Positions 23,873-33,072 of a stretch of 64,000 bases of DNA are shown piece by piece. This DNA is from an uncultured Clostridia bacterium (lineage in GTDB: Bacteria > Bacillota > Clostridia > Peptostreptococcales > Anaerovoracaceae): NCBI GenBank assembly GCA_934281605.1, contig CAKQXD010000005.1, positions 1-64,000 of the forward strand. Reading direction: 5' to 3'. The notes under the pieces are model-generated. The model had not been told where the DNA came from and searched no databases. It saw nothing but the letters and a program-made list of their open reading frames with translations. Every line of letters begins with the position of its first letter. Position 1 is the first letter of the stretch. The translations under genes and the position numbers were made by a program.

Positions 23873-23889
23873 TTAAGAAACATTCTTAA
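23873..23889. promoter_or_regulatory. Palindromic operator candidate TTAAGAA-N3-TTCTTAA, site 2
   Basis: TTAAGAAACATTCTTAA, the reverse complement of the 17-mer at 22238-22254. It lies about 90 bp upstream of the -24 element of the CoA-transferase promoter, between that promoter and the two TATTCA dyads. Confidence 0.6.
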
Positions 23890-23909
23890 AAAAGCTTCTC
23901 TTTTGATGT

Positions 23910-23925
23910 CATTCATTTTTGAATA
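23910..23925. promoter_or_regulatory. Putative enhancer dyad CATTCA-N4-TGAATA
   Basis: CATTCATTTTTGAATA has one mismatch to the perfect TATTCA-N4-TGAATA dyad and lies about 125 bp upstream of the -24 element at 23784-23785. Confidence 0.55.
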
Positions 23926-23970
23926 CCAGCATCCCTTAATTCATTTTTAGATTGCCATTTTTCAAAGTGC

Positions 23971-23986
23971 TATTCACATTTGAATA
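23971..23986. promoter_or_regulatory. Putative enhancer dyad TATTCA-N4-TGAATA
   Basis: TATTCACATTTGAATA, a perfect dyad, 61 bp (about six helical turns) beyond the previous one and 186 bp upstream of the -24 element. Two sites on one face of the helix would suit cooperative binding of an activator hexamer. Confidence 0.65.
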
Positions 23987-24021
23987 TATTTTGTTCCCCC
24001 ATCTTCTGTTTATTACACAAT

Positions 24022-24060
24022 AAAAAAAGACCCCAATGCGTTTTCCACATTCAGGTCTTC
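24022..24060 (-). terminator. Terminator of the M50-pcrA-ligA-AIR operon
   Basis: GACC..AATG / CATT..GGTC stem, with a run of seven A on the plus strand (T on the minus transcript), 45 bp past the AIR-synthase-like stop. Confidence 0.75.
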
Positions 24061-24104
24061 TGCTCTTTTGCCATTTTCTTTTTTACGTCAAAAGACTGTT
24101 TTCT

Positions 24105-25142
24105 TTATTCCTTTCCAACGACTTTATACAACTCGTCCATATACGGCGGATCGATCTCTGCCAGGTCTTCCGGCGAAACGGATGCTCCCGCTTCCGGTGC
24201 TCCACCCTCTGCGAGGCGAATGCCGAAGTCGGCTTCTTCAATGCGGCCGATGATACTGCAGGAAACGCCTGCCTGTGCCATGGCTACTTCCATCTCTTCT
24301 CTCGTGTCCTTCGGAACGATGATCACCATGGAACCGCTGGAAATCAGACGCAGCGGGTCAATGTCATAATGGTCGCAGATCTTTACCGTTTCCGGCTCCA
24401 CCGGGATTTCGTCTTTCCAGACCTGTGCTCCCCGGCCGGAGATCTGGCACATTTCCCAGACAGCCCCCAGGATGCCGCCCTCCGTGATGTCGTGCATACC
24501 GTGAGTACCCACCGTGCCTGCCGCGATACCCTCCGGCACCACGCTCACCAGGTCTAAGAAAGACTTAGCCCGCGCCAGCTCCTTTGCAGAAAGAATGTCA
24601 GAAAGCTGCTCCTCGTAATCGCAGGCGATGATCCCTGAACCTTCCAATCCTACCGCCTTGGTCATCATGATAAAGTCCCCCGGCACCATGTCGTTGCCGC
24701 TCTGAGAAACGCCTTTGAGCGCCTTGCCGATGGCCGTGGATACGATGACCGGCTGCTTTACCGCAGGTGTGATCTCCGTGTGCCCGCCAATGATCTCCAC
24801 TTTTACGTCCGCCGCCGTTTCCGCCGCCTGTCCCATGATGCACTCCACGTCTTCCGCCGTAGTTCCCTCCGGGAGCATGACCGCCAGCATGATCCCCAGC
24901 GGCTGCACTCCGTTAGATGCAATGTCATTGCAGGTGATGTGGATGGCCAGACGACCGATATCGCTTACCGCCGATGAGATGGGATCCGTCGACATGATAC
25001 AGTCGTAATCCCCGAAATCCATGACCGCGCAGTCCTCGCCGATACCAGGCCGCACGCTCACATCGTCGCTGCGGTATGTGATTTTCCCAAACACGATTTT
25101 CTTCAGCAGTTCGCTGTCCAGCTTTCCCGTTTCCAGTTTCAT
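24105..25142 (-). CDS. AIR synthase-related (PurM/HypE superfamily) protein
   Basis: A 345-residue protein of the PurM/HypE/SelD/ThiL superfamily. It has an N-terminal ATP-binding half with GIGEDCAVMDFGDYD (about residues 33-47) and the DPISS and CNDIASNGVQP segments, plus the C-terminal AIRS domain (GTHGMHDITEGGILGAVWEM). It starts two bases after ligA stops. It lacks the C-terminal Cys of HypE, and no hydrogenase-maturation genes are in view. Stand-alone AIRS proteins of this kind are common in Clostridia without a settled function. Confidence 0.8.
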   Translation of the reverse strand: MKLETGKLDSELLKKIVFGKITYRSDDVSVRPGIGEDCAVMDFGDYDCIMSTDPISSAVSDIGRLAIHITCNDIASNGVQPLGIMLAVMLPEGTTAEDVECIMGQAAETAADVKVEIIGGHTEITPAVKQPVIVSTAIGKALKGVSQSGNDMVPGDFIMMTKAVGLEGSGIIACDYEEQLSDILSAKELARAKSFLDLVSVVPEGIAAGTVGTHGMHDITEGGILGAVWEMCQISGRGAQVWKDEIPVEPETVKICDHYDIDPLRLISSGSMVIIVPKDTREEMEVAMAQAGVSCSIIGRIEEADFGIRLAEGGAPEAGASVSPEDLAEIDPPYMDELYKVVGKE

Positions 25143-25144
25143 TG

Positions 25145-27100
25145 CTACACCTCTTCCAGCATTTTCATAAATTCTTCTTCTGTGATAATTGGTATTCCTA
25201 ATTCTTTGGCTTTTTTATTCTTCGATGAAGCCGATGTGTTGTCGTTATTGATCAGGTAGCTGGTCTTGCTGCTGACCGAGCCTGCCGCCTTGCCTCCCGC
25301 CGCCACGATGGCTTCCTTGACTTTGTCTCTGTTCTCAAAATGATGGACCTTGCCGGTGATGACGAAGGTCAGTCCCGTCAGTGCTCCGCCCTCTTTCGCT
25401 GCAAAGGTTTCATCCAGGGTCAACACCTCTAAGAGATCCGCGGTGATCCGGGCGTTTTCCTCCTCTGCAAAGAATTCCGTATAGGCTTTGGCCATCACGT
25501 CTCCGATGCCGTCAATAGCCACCAGATCCTCTTCACTCAGGTGCTGGATGCTCTCCCACTTGTTCTCGCAGGCTTCTGCGATCATCCGGGCGTTGGCCGC
25601 CCCGATGTTAGGGATCCCCAGTCCGTAAAGCAGCCTTGCCGGAGTGGTGTGACTCGCCGTCTCCGCCGCCGCAATGAGGTTCTCAAAGGATTTTTCCCCG
25701 AAGCCTTCCATCTCTACGATCTGCTCCCGGAACCGTTCTAATTTAAAAATATCCGCAAATTCCCGGATCATGGCCTCGTCGATAAACTTTTCCAGAGTCG
25801 CCTCCGAAAGGCCTTCGATATTCAGCGCATTCCGGCTGACGAAATGGGTAAAGGACTTGATCCGCTTAGCCGGGCAGTCCGGACTCGGACAGTGGAGCGT
25901 CTCCACGCCGTTATCATCTTTGATTTCCGTCGTGCTCCCGCATACCGGGCAGTGCTCCGGCGGCCGGATGCTCCCGCTCCTGGTCAAGTTCTCCGCGATC
26001 TGTGGAATGATCATATTAGCCTTGTAGACTTTGATGGTATCATCGGTTCCCAGCGCCAGCTCCCGCACAATGCTCAAGTTATGCACCGAAGCCCGACTCA
26101 CCGTTGTTCCCTCCAGCTCTACAGGCTCGAACACGGCAATCGGATTGATGAGTCCCGTCCGCGACACGTTCCACAAGACGTCCTGCAGTATCGTCTCCTT
26201 CTGCTCGTCCATCCACTTGAATGCGATGGAATCCCGCGGGAACTTGGACGTGCTCCCCAGGGATCTTCCATAGGCGATGTCGTCGTAAATCAGCACCAGA
26301 CCGTCAGACGGCACCGGAAAATCTGCGATCTTCTGTTCAAAGTCTGCCACGGCATCTGCGATAGTCTCCCGCGTCACCTTTACATATTCTACGGTCTCAA
26401 ACCCCTGCTTTTTTAAAAGCTCCAGCTGCTCCTGACGCGTCTCACAGTCGTCTCCACCGGCCGCCAGCGAAAAGGCGTAGAATTTGACGTGTCGCCGGGC
26501 CGTGATTTCATTATTCAGCTGCCGCACCGTGCCGCTGCAAAGGTTTCTCGGATTCTTATATTTAGCGTCAGCGTCTCCGATAGTCCGGTTGATTTCTTCA
26601 AAGTCCGCATAGGTGATGACCGCCTCTCCGCGGATCACTATTTCCTCTTTCCTCGGGATCTGCAGCGGGATATTGTCGAACACCCGCGCATTGCTGGTGA
26701 TGACTTCCCCCGTGATCCCGTCTCCACGGGTGACCGCCTTGGCCAGTTTGCCGTCCTGATAGGTCAGTACGATGGTCAGGCCGTCCAGCTTCCAGGACAG
26801 CAGTCCTTCTTTGTCGTCCAGCCAGCTTTCCAGCGCACCCACTTCCTTGGTCTTATCCAGAGAAAGCATGGGCGACGGGTGCTGTTCCTTGGGCAGGCTG
26901 CTGATGACCTCATAACCCACGTGGATCGTAGGGCTGTTGGCCAGTATAATTCCAGTCTCCTCTTCCAGAGCCTGCAACTCATCATATAATGTATCGTATT
27001 CCTGGTTTGAAATCAGCTCACGGCTCTCCTGATAGTATGCCCTGGCAGCCTTATTTAAATAAGCCACCTTCTCTTCCATAAGCTTTCGCTTGTCTTCCAT
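25145..27100 (-). CDS. ligA: NAD-dependent DNA ligase
   Basis: A 651-residue LigA of normal length. The adenylated lysine is Lys104 (SWKLDGLT), followed by OB fold, a four-Cys zinc finger (CPVCGS...CPSPDCPAKR), helix-hairpin-helix repeats and a C-terminal BRCT domain (LTGLTFVITGKVHHFE). It seals nicks in replication and repair. RBS AAGGAG precedes the ATG. It is co-transcribed with pcrA, a common pairing in Bacillota. Confidence 0.97.
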   Translation of the reverse strand: MEDKRKLMEEKVAYLNKAARAYYQESRELISNQEYDTLYDELQALEEETGIILANSPTIHVGYEVISSLPKEQHPSPMLSLDKTKEVGALESWLDDKEGLLSWKLDGLTIVLTYQDGKLAKAVTRGDGITGEVITSNARVFDNIPLQIPRKEEIVIRGEAVITYADFEEINRTIGDADAKYKNPRNLCSGTVRQLNNEITARRHVKFYAFSLAAGGDDCETRQEQLELLKKQGFETVEYVKVTRETIADAVADFEQKIADFPVPSDGLVLIYDDIAYGRSLGSTSKFPRDSIAFKWMDEQKETILQDVLWNVSRTGLINPIAVFEPVELEGTTVSRASVHNLSIVRELALGTDDTIKVYKANMIIPQIAENLTRSGSIRPPEHCPVCGSTTEIKDDNGVETLHCPSPDCPAKRIKSFTHFVSRNALNIEGLSEATLEKFIDEAMIREFADIFKLERFREQIVEMEGFGEKSFENLIAAAETASHTTPARLLYGLGIPNIGAANARMIAEACENKWESIQHLSEEDLVAIDGIGDVMAKAYTEFFAEEENARITADLLEVLTLDETFAAKEGGALTGLTFVITGKVHHFENRDKVKEAIVAAGGKAAGSVSSKTSYLINNDNTSASSKNKKAKELGIPIITEEEFMKMLEEV

Positions 27101-27124
27101 GATTTCACTCCTTGATCAGTCTCG

Positions 27125-29347
27125 TTATATTTTCTTGAGCGGTGCAAAGCCGATGGCCAGCTTTTTCGTACCATCTGCAAAGGTTATCGTCACCGTTCGT
27201 GCATCTGCCGCCTTCACCTCACCCTCTCCAAATTTCGGATGAGTTACCCGGTCACCCGGCTGAAAACTGCCAGAAAGCGCTTCCACCTTCTGCTTCGTCT
27301 GCTGCCGCGCGTATTTCAGCTGATCGAACGGCTGGAACGGTGTTTCCTTCGTCATTCCATTAGAAAAAGCACCTTCCGCCGGATTCTTTCGCTTCTTTTC
27401 AAAGATAGCGTCTCCTTCCAGCAGGTTCTTGTCCATCTCCCGCAGGAACTGAGATTCTCGCGTATAATCGGTCTTGCCGTACATGGTCCGCATCTCGGCA
27501 CTGGTCATCCACAGCCGCTCCTTGGCCCGGGTGATCCCCACGTAGCACAGCCGCCGCTCCTCCTCCAGACCGTCTTCCCGGTCAAAGGCGCGCCAGCCGG
27601 GGAATAAACCGTCCTCCAGACCGGGCAGGAAGACAAACGGAAATTCCAGTCCCTTGGCGCTGTGCATGGTCATGAGCACTACGGCATTTTCGTCAGCGTC
27701 GTGGTTGTCCACCTCAGCCAGCAGGGCGATCCGCTCCATGAATTCCGGCAGTGTAATATTCGGATCGTTATTTTCGTAATCGTAAATAACTGATTTGAAT
27801 TCCATCAGATTTTCGATGCGGCTTTCCGCTTCTAACGTGTTCTGATCCTCCAGGTCTTTCAAATACCCGGTCTTGACCAGCAGCTCATCATATAAATCGG
27901 AAATTCTCATATTGCTCTGCTCGATGCTGAGCATGGCGATCAGCTCCGCCAGCTTCTGAATGTTGGCCGAAGCCTTTGCAGAAAAAGAAGAAACCACTTC
28001 ATCATCCAAAAGGGTCTCAAAGAGGCTCTCCTGACGCACCGAAGCCAGAGCCGTCAGCTTCTGCAGCGTCTTGCCGCCGATTCCACGCTTCGGCTCGTTG
28101 ATGATACGGGTCAGCGCCAGATCGTCGGCGTGGTTCTGTACCAGACGCATGTAGCACAGCATGTCTTTGATTTCCTTGCGGTCATAGTAGCGCAGACCGC
28201 CCAGCACCCGATACGGGATGCCACGGTTAGACAGCGCCTCTTCAAAGGTTCGCGACTGGGCGTTGGTTCGGTACAGGATCGCAAAATCGCTGTATTTACG
28301 ATCCATCGTCTTCATACGATTTATCTCGGCGGCCACGAAATAGGCTTCGTCCCGTTCGTTTTCTGCTCTATAGTATGTGATCTTGTGACCCGCTTCATGC
28401 TCCGTCCACAGCTTTTTCGCCTTTCTGCCCCGGTTGTGGGCGATGACGGAATGAGCGGCGTCCAGAATGGTGGATGTGGAGCGGTAGTTCTGTTCCAGCT
28501 TGATCACCTTAGCGTTCTTAAAGTCCTTTTCAAATTCTAAAATATTGCGGATATCAGCACCTCGCCACTGGTAGATGCACTGGTCGTCGTCGCCCACCAC
28601 GCAGATGTTGTCGTGAGCCTCCGCCAGCATCTTGACGAACTGATACTGGAGCATGTTGGTATCCTGATACTCGTCCACCATGATGTAACGAAAACGGTTC
28701 TGGTACTCCAAAAGCACCGCTTCATCCTTTTCAAAAAGCCGCACCGCGTTAAGCAGCAGGTCGTCAAAGTCCATGGCGTTGTTTTTCTTCAGCGTCTTTT
28801 CGTAGCGGAAATACACTTCGTAGATGCATTTTTCCTTGTAGTCGTCCCCGTTTTCCAGCTGATACTCCGCCGGTGAGATCTTCTGCTCCTTGCACTTGCT
28901 GATAGCGCCCAGAAAATACGCCGGTTTGAACTTCTTGGAGTCCAGCCCCAGCTCCTTGATGATGTTTTTCACTACGGTTTTCTGATCCGTCGGATCGTAT
29001 ACTGCAAAGTCTGTGCCGTAGCCCAGAACTTCCGCATGCTTTCGCAGGATCCGCAGACAGGCCGAATGGAAGGTGAGGATCCACATGTTGAGTCCTTCTC
29101 CCACCAGTGCTTCGACACGGTCCCGCATCTCTCCGGCCGCCTTGTTGGTAAAGGTCACCGCCAGGATCTGGTACGGGTTGATATGTAACTCTTCTATCAT
29201 ATACGCGATCCGGTGAGTCATGGTGCTGGTCTTGCCGCTGCCCGCACCTGCCAGGATCAGAAGCGGTCCTTCCGTGCACATGGCCGCCTCCTGCTGCTGT
29301 TTGTTCAATTTACTTAATAATGGATTGGATGTCATAGGTTCTGTCAT
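27125..29347 (-). CDS. pcrA: ATP-dependent DNA helicase PcrA/UvrD
   Basis: A 740-residue superfamily 1A helicase. Motif I is LAGAGSGKTSTMTHR (about residues 32-46), motif II is VDEYQDTN, and motifs V/VI lie in VLMTMHSAKGLEFPFVF and CYVGITRAKERLW. The C-terminal Tudor-like segment (GDRVTHPKFGEGEVKA) is the one PcrA uses to contact RNA polymerase. It functions in repair, replication-transcription conflict and plasmid replication. It is followed by ligA after 24 bp. Confidence 0.96.
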   Translation of the reverse strand: MTEPMTSNPLLSKLNKQQQEAAMCTEGPLLILAGAGSGKTSTMTHRIAYMIEELHINPYQILAVTFTNKAAGEMRDRVEALVGEGLNMWILTFHSACLRILRKHAEVLGYGTDFAVYDPTDQKTVVKNIIKELGLDSKKFKPAYFLGAISKCKEQKISPAEYQLENGDDYKEKCIYEVYFRYEKTLKKNNAMDFDDLLLNAVRLFEKDEAVLLEYQNRFRYIMVDEYQDTNMLQYQFVKMLAEAHDNICVVGDDDQCIYQWRGADIRNILEFEKDFKNAKVIKLEQNYRSTSTILDAAHSVIAHNRGRKAKKLWTEHEAGHKITYYRAENERDEAYFVAAEINRMKTMDRKYSDFAILYRTNAQSRTFEEALSNRGIPYRVLGGLRYYDRKEIKDMLCYMRLVQNHADDLALTRIINEPKRGIGGKTLQKLTALASVRQESLFETLLDDEVVSSFSAKASANIQKLAELIAMLSIEQSNMRISDLYDELLVKTGYLKDLEDQNTLEAESRIENLMEFKSVIYDYENNDPNITLPEFMERIALLAEVDNHDADENAVVLMTMHSAKGLEFPFVFLPGLEDGLFPGWRAFDREDGLEEERRLCYVGITRAKERLWMTSAEMRTMYGKTDYTRESQFLREMDKNLLEGDAIFEKKRKNPAEGAFSNGMTKETPFQPFDQLKYARQQTKQKVEALSGSFQPGDRVTHPKFGEGEVKAADARTVTITFADGTKKLAIGFAPLKKI

Positions 29348-29377
29348 CGTCTGCTCCCTTTCCCTGCTGTGTTTGCC

Positions 29378-30097
29378 TTAATATATAATGCAATTCGCCA
29401 GAATGCCATACAGGAAGTTGAGGCATGGCGTCAGGATCTTGTCTGTAATATCGAATACGATCAGCGCAAGCAGGATCCAGTTACCGTACTGATATACCGT
29501 CCAGTACAGCTGCGTGTGTTTGATGTTGAAGATCTCTGTGACCACCGAAAAGCCGTCCAGCGGTGGACACGGGATCAGATTGAAGAGCATCAGCACCAGA
29601 TTGATCACGATCACATAGATCACCATCTGCCACAAGATATTGCCGAAAGTCCCGGTCAGGAAGCTGTATCCCAGCGTCAGAAGCAGGATCTTGGCCACAA
29701 ATGCAAAGATCACAGCAATGATCAGGTTCATCACAACACCTGCCAGAGACACCAGCAGTTCATCTCTTCTTCTGTGTTTGAAATTAGCCGGATTGATCTC
29801 TACCGGACGTCCCCAGCCGAATCCTGCGAACATCAAAGCTGCGAAGCCGATCCAGTCGATGTGTGCCATAGGATTGATGGATACCCTGCCCTGCATCTTC
29901 GGCGTCGGATCCCCCAGCTTATATGCCACTTTAGCGTGAGCGTACTCGTGAAAAGACAGACCAATGATGATGGCCGGCAGTACCAGCAGTTTATCCATCA
30001 GCCACTGCATCGGATCACTGAATGCACCGCTGCGCAACGATGTTCCCGCCAGTATTAACACGATTATGATCATGGATATATCCCAGTTTCGTCTCAT
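29378..30097 (-). CDS. Site-2 protease family (M50) membrane metallopeptidase
   Basis: A 239-residue membrane protein with about five or six helices. The zinc motif HEYAH (near residue 50) and the third ligand segment (NLIPCPPLDG) identify the M50B rhomboid-independent site-2-protease family. The ATG at 30095-30097 is chosen because AAGGAGG lies eight bases before it; an in-frame upstream ATG overlaps that ribosome binding site. This short clostridial form lacks a PDZ domain, and its substrates are unknown. Confidence 0.88.
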   Translation of the reverse strand: MRRNWDISMIIIVLILAGTSLRSGAFSDPMQWLMDKLLVLPAIIIGLSFHEYAHAKVAYKLGDPTPKMQGRVSINPMAHIDWIGFAALMFAGFGWGRPVEINPANFKHRRRDELLVSLAGVVMNLIIAVIFAFVAKILLLTLGYSFLTGTFGNILWQMVIYVIVINLVLMLFNLIPCPPLDGFSVVTEIFNIKHTQLYWTVYQYGNWILLALIVFDITDKILTPCLNFLYGILANCIIY

Positions 30098-30217
30098 GAA
30101 TGATTCCTCCTTCATGTATTTCTCAGTTATTTCGTATCTATACGCATACTATCATAAGAGTATACCATATTTCCATGGCGATCGGATGAGAATGTCATGA
30201 AAAAGCAAAAGAAAAAC

Positions 30218-30252
30218 GGACAGAACAGGAAGCCTTTGCTTCCCTCCTGCCC
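30218..30252 (-). terminator. Terminator of the tryptophan-type ABC transporter operon
   Basis: A long stem around a 4-base loop (GGAAGC / GCTTCC core, extended by CAGGA and GGGCAG-type pairs). A T-rich stretch follows on the minus strand, 20 bp past the ATPase stop. Confidence 0.75.
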
Positions 30253-30271
30253 GCTTGTCGTTTCTTCACAA

Positions 30272-31045
30272 TTACAGCAGCATTCTGTCATTGTCGATCT
30301 CGAATTTTTCGATGAGTTTTTCTACGGTCATTTCGTCCCGTTCTTTGCCGCTGATGTCCATTTTGATCTGTCCGCCCTGCATGAGAATGGTCCGGTTGCC
30401 GTGCTCCAGCGCCGCCTTCATATTATGGGTGATCATCATGGTACACATCTTTTCGTCCTTTGCAAAGTAGTCGGTCTGCTCCAGTACCTTCCTGGCTGCC
30501 GAAGGATCCAGCGCCGCCGTGTGCTCGTCCAGAAGCAGCAGCTTAGGCTTTGCAATAACCGCCATAAAAAGCGTCAGCGCCTGACGCTGTCCGCCGGACA
30601 GCAGACGCACCTTTTCTTTCATACGATTTTCCAGTCCCATACCCAGCAGACTCAGTTTCTCCTGAAACAGCTCTCTGTCCGCCTTGCTGATACCTGCCTG
30701 CAGACCGCGCTTGCGGATCTTGTTATAAGCGATGGAAAGGTTCTCTTCAATAGTCATATCGAAAGCCGTTCCTTTCATCGGATCCTGAAACACTCTTCCA
30801 ATATATTTTGCGCGTTTATGCTCCGACATCTTCGTGATATCGATGCCGTCCAGCGTGATCGTTCCGCTTTCAGCCGGAAATACGCCGGCAATGCAGTTCA
30901 TCAGCGTGGATTTACCGGCGCCGTTACTGCCAATAATGGTAATGAAATCACCGGCACTGCCATGAAAATTGACATCGTTGAGTGCGGTCATCTCATTGAT
31001 GGTACCCTTTCCGAAAATCTTGGTGAGATGTTCGATCTTAAGCAT
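30272..31045 (-). CDS. trpZ: ABC transporter ATP-binding protein (tryptophan-type)
   Basis: A 257-residue ABC ATPase with Walker A GSNGAGKST, signature LLSGGQRQALTL and Walker B PKLLLLDEHTA. The ATG at 31043-31045 is used because GGAGGTG precedes it; an upstream GTG lies inside that ribosome binding site. It overlaps the permease stop by eight bases. It is the last gene of a three-gene importer operon behind a T-box leader with a likely Trp specifier. The gene name rests on that regulation and on the family, and is moderately certain. Confidence 0.88.
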   Translation of the reverse strand: MLKIEHLTKIFGKGTINEMTALNDVNFHGSAGDFITIIGSNGAGKSTLMNCIAGVFPAESGTITLDGIDITKMSEHKRAKYIGRVFQDPMKGTAFDMTIEENLSIAYNKIRKRGLQAGISKADRELFQEKLSLLGMGLENRMKEKVRLLSGGQRQALTLFMAVIAKPKLLLLDEHTAALDPSAARKVLEQTDYFAKDEKMCTMMITHNMKAALEHGNRTILMQGGQIKMDISGKERDEMTVEKLIEKFEIDNDRMLL

Positions 31046-31970
31046 TCTTATCACCTCCCCGGGATTTCTTTTTCCATAAGGAGAAGTTTTCTCCCATCAT
31101 TCCCATCGCCAGCGCAATGGTTACGATCACAGCCGAAACCAGCTTCAGATCCGTCGGCGGCATACCCAGATAGAGGGCGACGCCGATGACCATGCGGTAT
31201 ACGACTGCGCCCAGCGCAACCGCAATGAGACGCTGCATAAGACTGCGTGTTCCGAAGAGAACTTCGCCGATGATGACCGATGCCAGGCCGATGACCACCA
31301 TACCGGTTCCCATACCCACATCGGAATATCCCTGGTACTGAGCCAGCATGCCGCCGGCCAGACCTACCAGACCGTTGGAAACGGATAGACCCAGGAGCTT
31401 CATCCTGTCACTGCTGATCCCTGCTGCCCGCACCATATCTTCATTGTCGCCGGTCGCCCGCAGTGCGAATCCCAGTCTCGTCTTCAGAAATCCATACATG
31501 AGGATGATCACAACGGCTGCGATAATGACTCCCAGCACGATGGAACTCCACTGAAATCCGCCCATGGCGTCATCCATCATAGAATAGATGGTCTTGCGGG
31601 AAGACAGGTTGATGTTGGCCTTGCCCTGGATCCGCAGATTGATGGAGTAGATCCCCAGCATGACCAGAATACCTGCCAGCAGAGGCTGGATTTTTAATTT
31701 CGTATTGAGCAGTGCGGTGATGGCGCCGGCTCCCATTCCAAACAGGAAAGAAAGCACCAGTCCCAGGATGCAGACGATCCCCTGCACCGATGGATCCAGG
31801 TCACCAGCCGCTGTACATACAACGGCAGAAATAGCAGCACCTGTTACGATGCTGCCATCTACGGTCAGATCCGGCGTGTTCAACGTCCGGAAAGATAAAA
31901 ATACGCCGAGGGCCAATATGGAATATATCAGCCCCAGCTCTAATGCTTCTAATAACGTTACAACTAACAT
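31038..31970 (-). CDS. trpY: ABC transporter permease (tryptophan-type)
   Basis: A 310-residue permease with about nine hydrophobic segments, of the branched-chain/BMP-type permease family (GLIYSILALGVFLSFRTLN, and GNEDMVRAAGISSDRMKLLG-like loop near residue 180). It sits between the solute-binding lipoprotein (one base upstream) and the ATPase. In Streptococcus and Clostridia, relatives of this permease pair with TrpX-type binding proteins. Confidence 0.85.
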   Translation of the reverse strand: MLVVTLLEALELGLIYSILALGVFLSFRTLNTPDLTVDGSIVTGAAISAVVCTAAGDLDPSVQGIVCILGLVLSFLFGMGAGAITALLNTKLKIQPLLAGILVMLGIYSINLRIQGKANINLSSRKTIYSMMDDAMGGFQWSSIVLGVIIAAVVIILMYGFLKTRLGFALRATGDNEDMVRAAGISSDRMKLLGLSVSNGLVGLAGGMLAQYQGYSDVGMGTGMVVIGLASVIIGEVLFGTRSLMQRLIAVALGAVVYRMVIGVALYLGMPPTDLKLVSAVIVTIALAMGMMGENFSLWKKKSRGGDKNA

Positions 31971-31971
31971 T

Positions 31972-32982
31972 CTATAAATCTTCCTTTGCTAAATCTACAG
32001 CCTTCTTCAGCACATCGTCCGGAATTGTGATTCCCAGTTTCTTTGCCGTATCGCTGTTGATGTATACGTCACAGTCTTTCATGGTCTTTACAGGCATCTT
32101 GGCAGGATCTCCTCCCTTGATGATCTCTACCGCCATCTTAGCAGTTTCCTTGCCCAGGTCTTCATAGTTGATACCGCAGGTTGCCAGCGCGCCGTCCTTT
32201 ACCATGGAGTCAGCCGCTACATAGAACGGGATCTTGTTCTTGGTAAATACGTCGTTTGCTGTTGCGATGGAGGATGCTACCGTGTTATCGATCGGCGAGA
32301 AGACGATGTCGCACTTCTTGGCCAGACTCTGTGCTGCCGGCTGGATCTCGTTAGCGCTTGTAATAGCCGCGTCTTCTACCTTGTAACCCTTATCCTTCGC
32401 ATATGCTTTCAGTTCGTCTACTACCGATACGGAGTTGGTTTCACTGGAGTTGTACAAAGCGCCGATAGTCTTGTATCCCGGCGTCACTTCCTCTGCCAGT
32501 TCCATGATCTGATCGATAGAGATGGCGTCGGATGTTCCCGTTACGTTTCCGCCCGGGTTGTCCAGATCTTTTACAACTTCAGATGCTACCGGATCGGTTA
32601 CTGCTGAGAACACGATCGGAATGTCGCTTGTCTCACTCATAGCTACCTGAGTTGCCGGCGTCGTAATGGAGATGATCAGATCCACGTCGTCTGCCACGAA
32701 TCCCTGGCAGATGGTCTTCAGGTTGGACTGCTCATTCTGTGCGTTCTGATAATCTATTTCGATGTTTTCGCCATCGACATAGCCTTCTTCTTCCAGCTCA
32801 TCAATGATGGATTCTCTGATCTGATCCAGTGAGGTATGTTCCACCAGCTGCACCAGTCCGATCTTGATCACCTTGTCTCCATCGCTTTTAGCCGATTTGC
32901 TTCCACATCCTGTGAATCCTGCCATTACGGCTACCATCACCAGTAATGCTGCGGCGATCACCGCAATACTCTTTCTTCTCAT
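31972..32982 (-). CDS. trpX: ABC transporter substrate-binding lipoprotein (TrpX-like)
   Basis: A 336-residue binding protein of the ABC_sub_bind (DUF534-like) family. A signal peptide with lipobox AGFTGC at about residue 21-26 anchors it to the membrane surface. The body shows KIGLVQLVEHTSLDQIR and the DPVASEVV/PGGNVTGTSD segments typical of this family. It is first in the operon and directly follows a T-box leader, which makes an aromatic amino acid, most likely tryptophan, the probable ligand. Confidence 0.88.
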   Translation of the reverse strand: MRRKSIAVIAAALLVMVAVMAGFTGCGSKSAKSDGDKVIKIGLVQLVEHTSLDQIRESIIDELEEEGYVDGENIEIDYQNAQNEQSNLKTICQGFVADDVDLIISITTPATQVAMSETSDIPIVFSAVTDPVASEVVKDLDNPGGNVTGTSDAISIDQIMELAEEVTPGYKTIGALYNSSETNSVSVVDELKAYAKDKGYKVEDAAITSANEIQPAAQSLAKKCDIVFSPIDNTVASSIATANDVFTKNKIPFYVAADSMVKDGALATCGINYEDLGKETAKMAVEIIKGGDPAKMPVKTMKDCDVYINSDTAKKLGITIPDDVLKKAVDLAKEDL

Positions 32983-33072
32983 GTTGTTCTTCCTCTCTTT
33001 CTCTTCTATGGACTACACCTTCGGAGTCTCTGCAAAAGGCGGCGCGCTGTATCAGAGATTTGGGCAGGTCAT

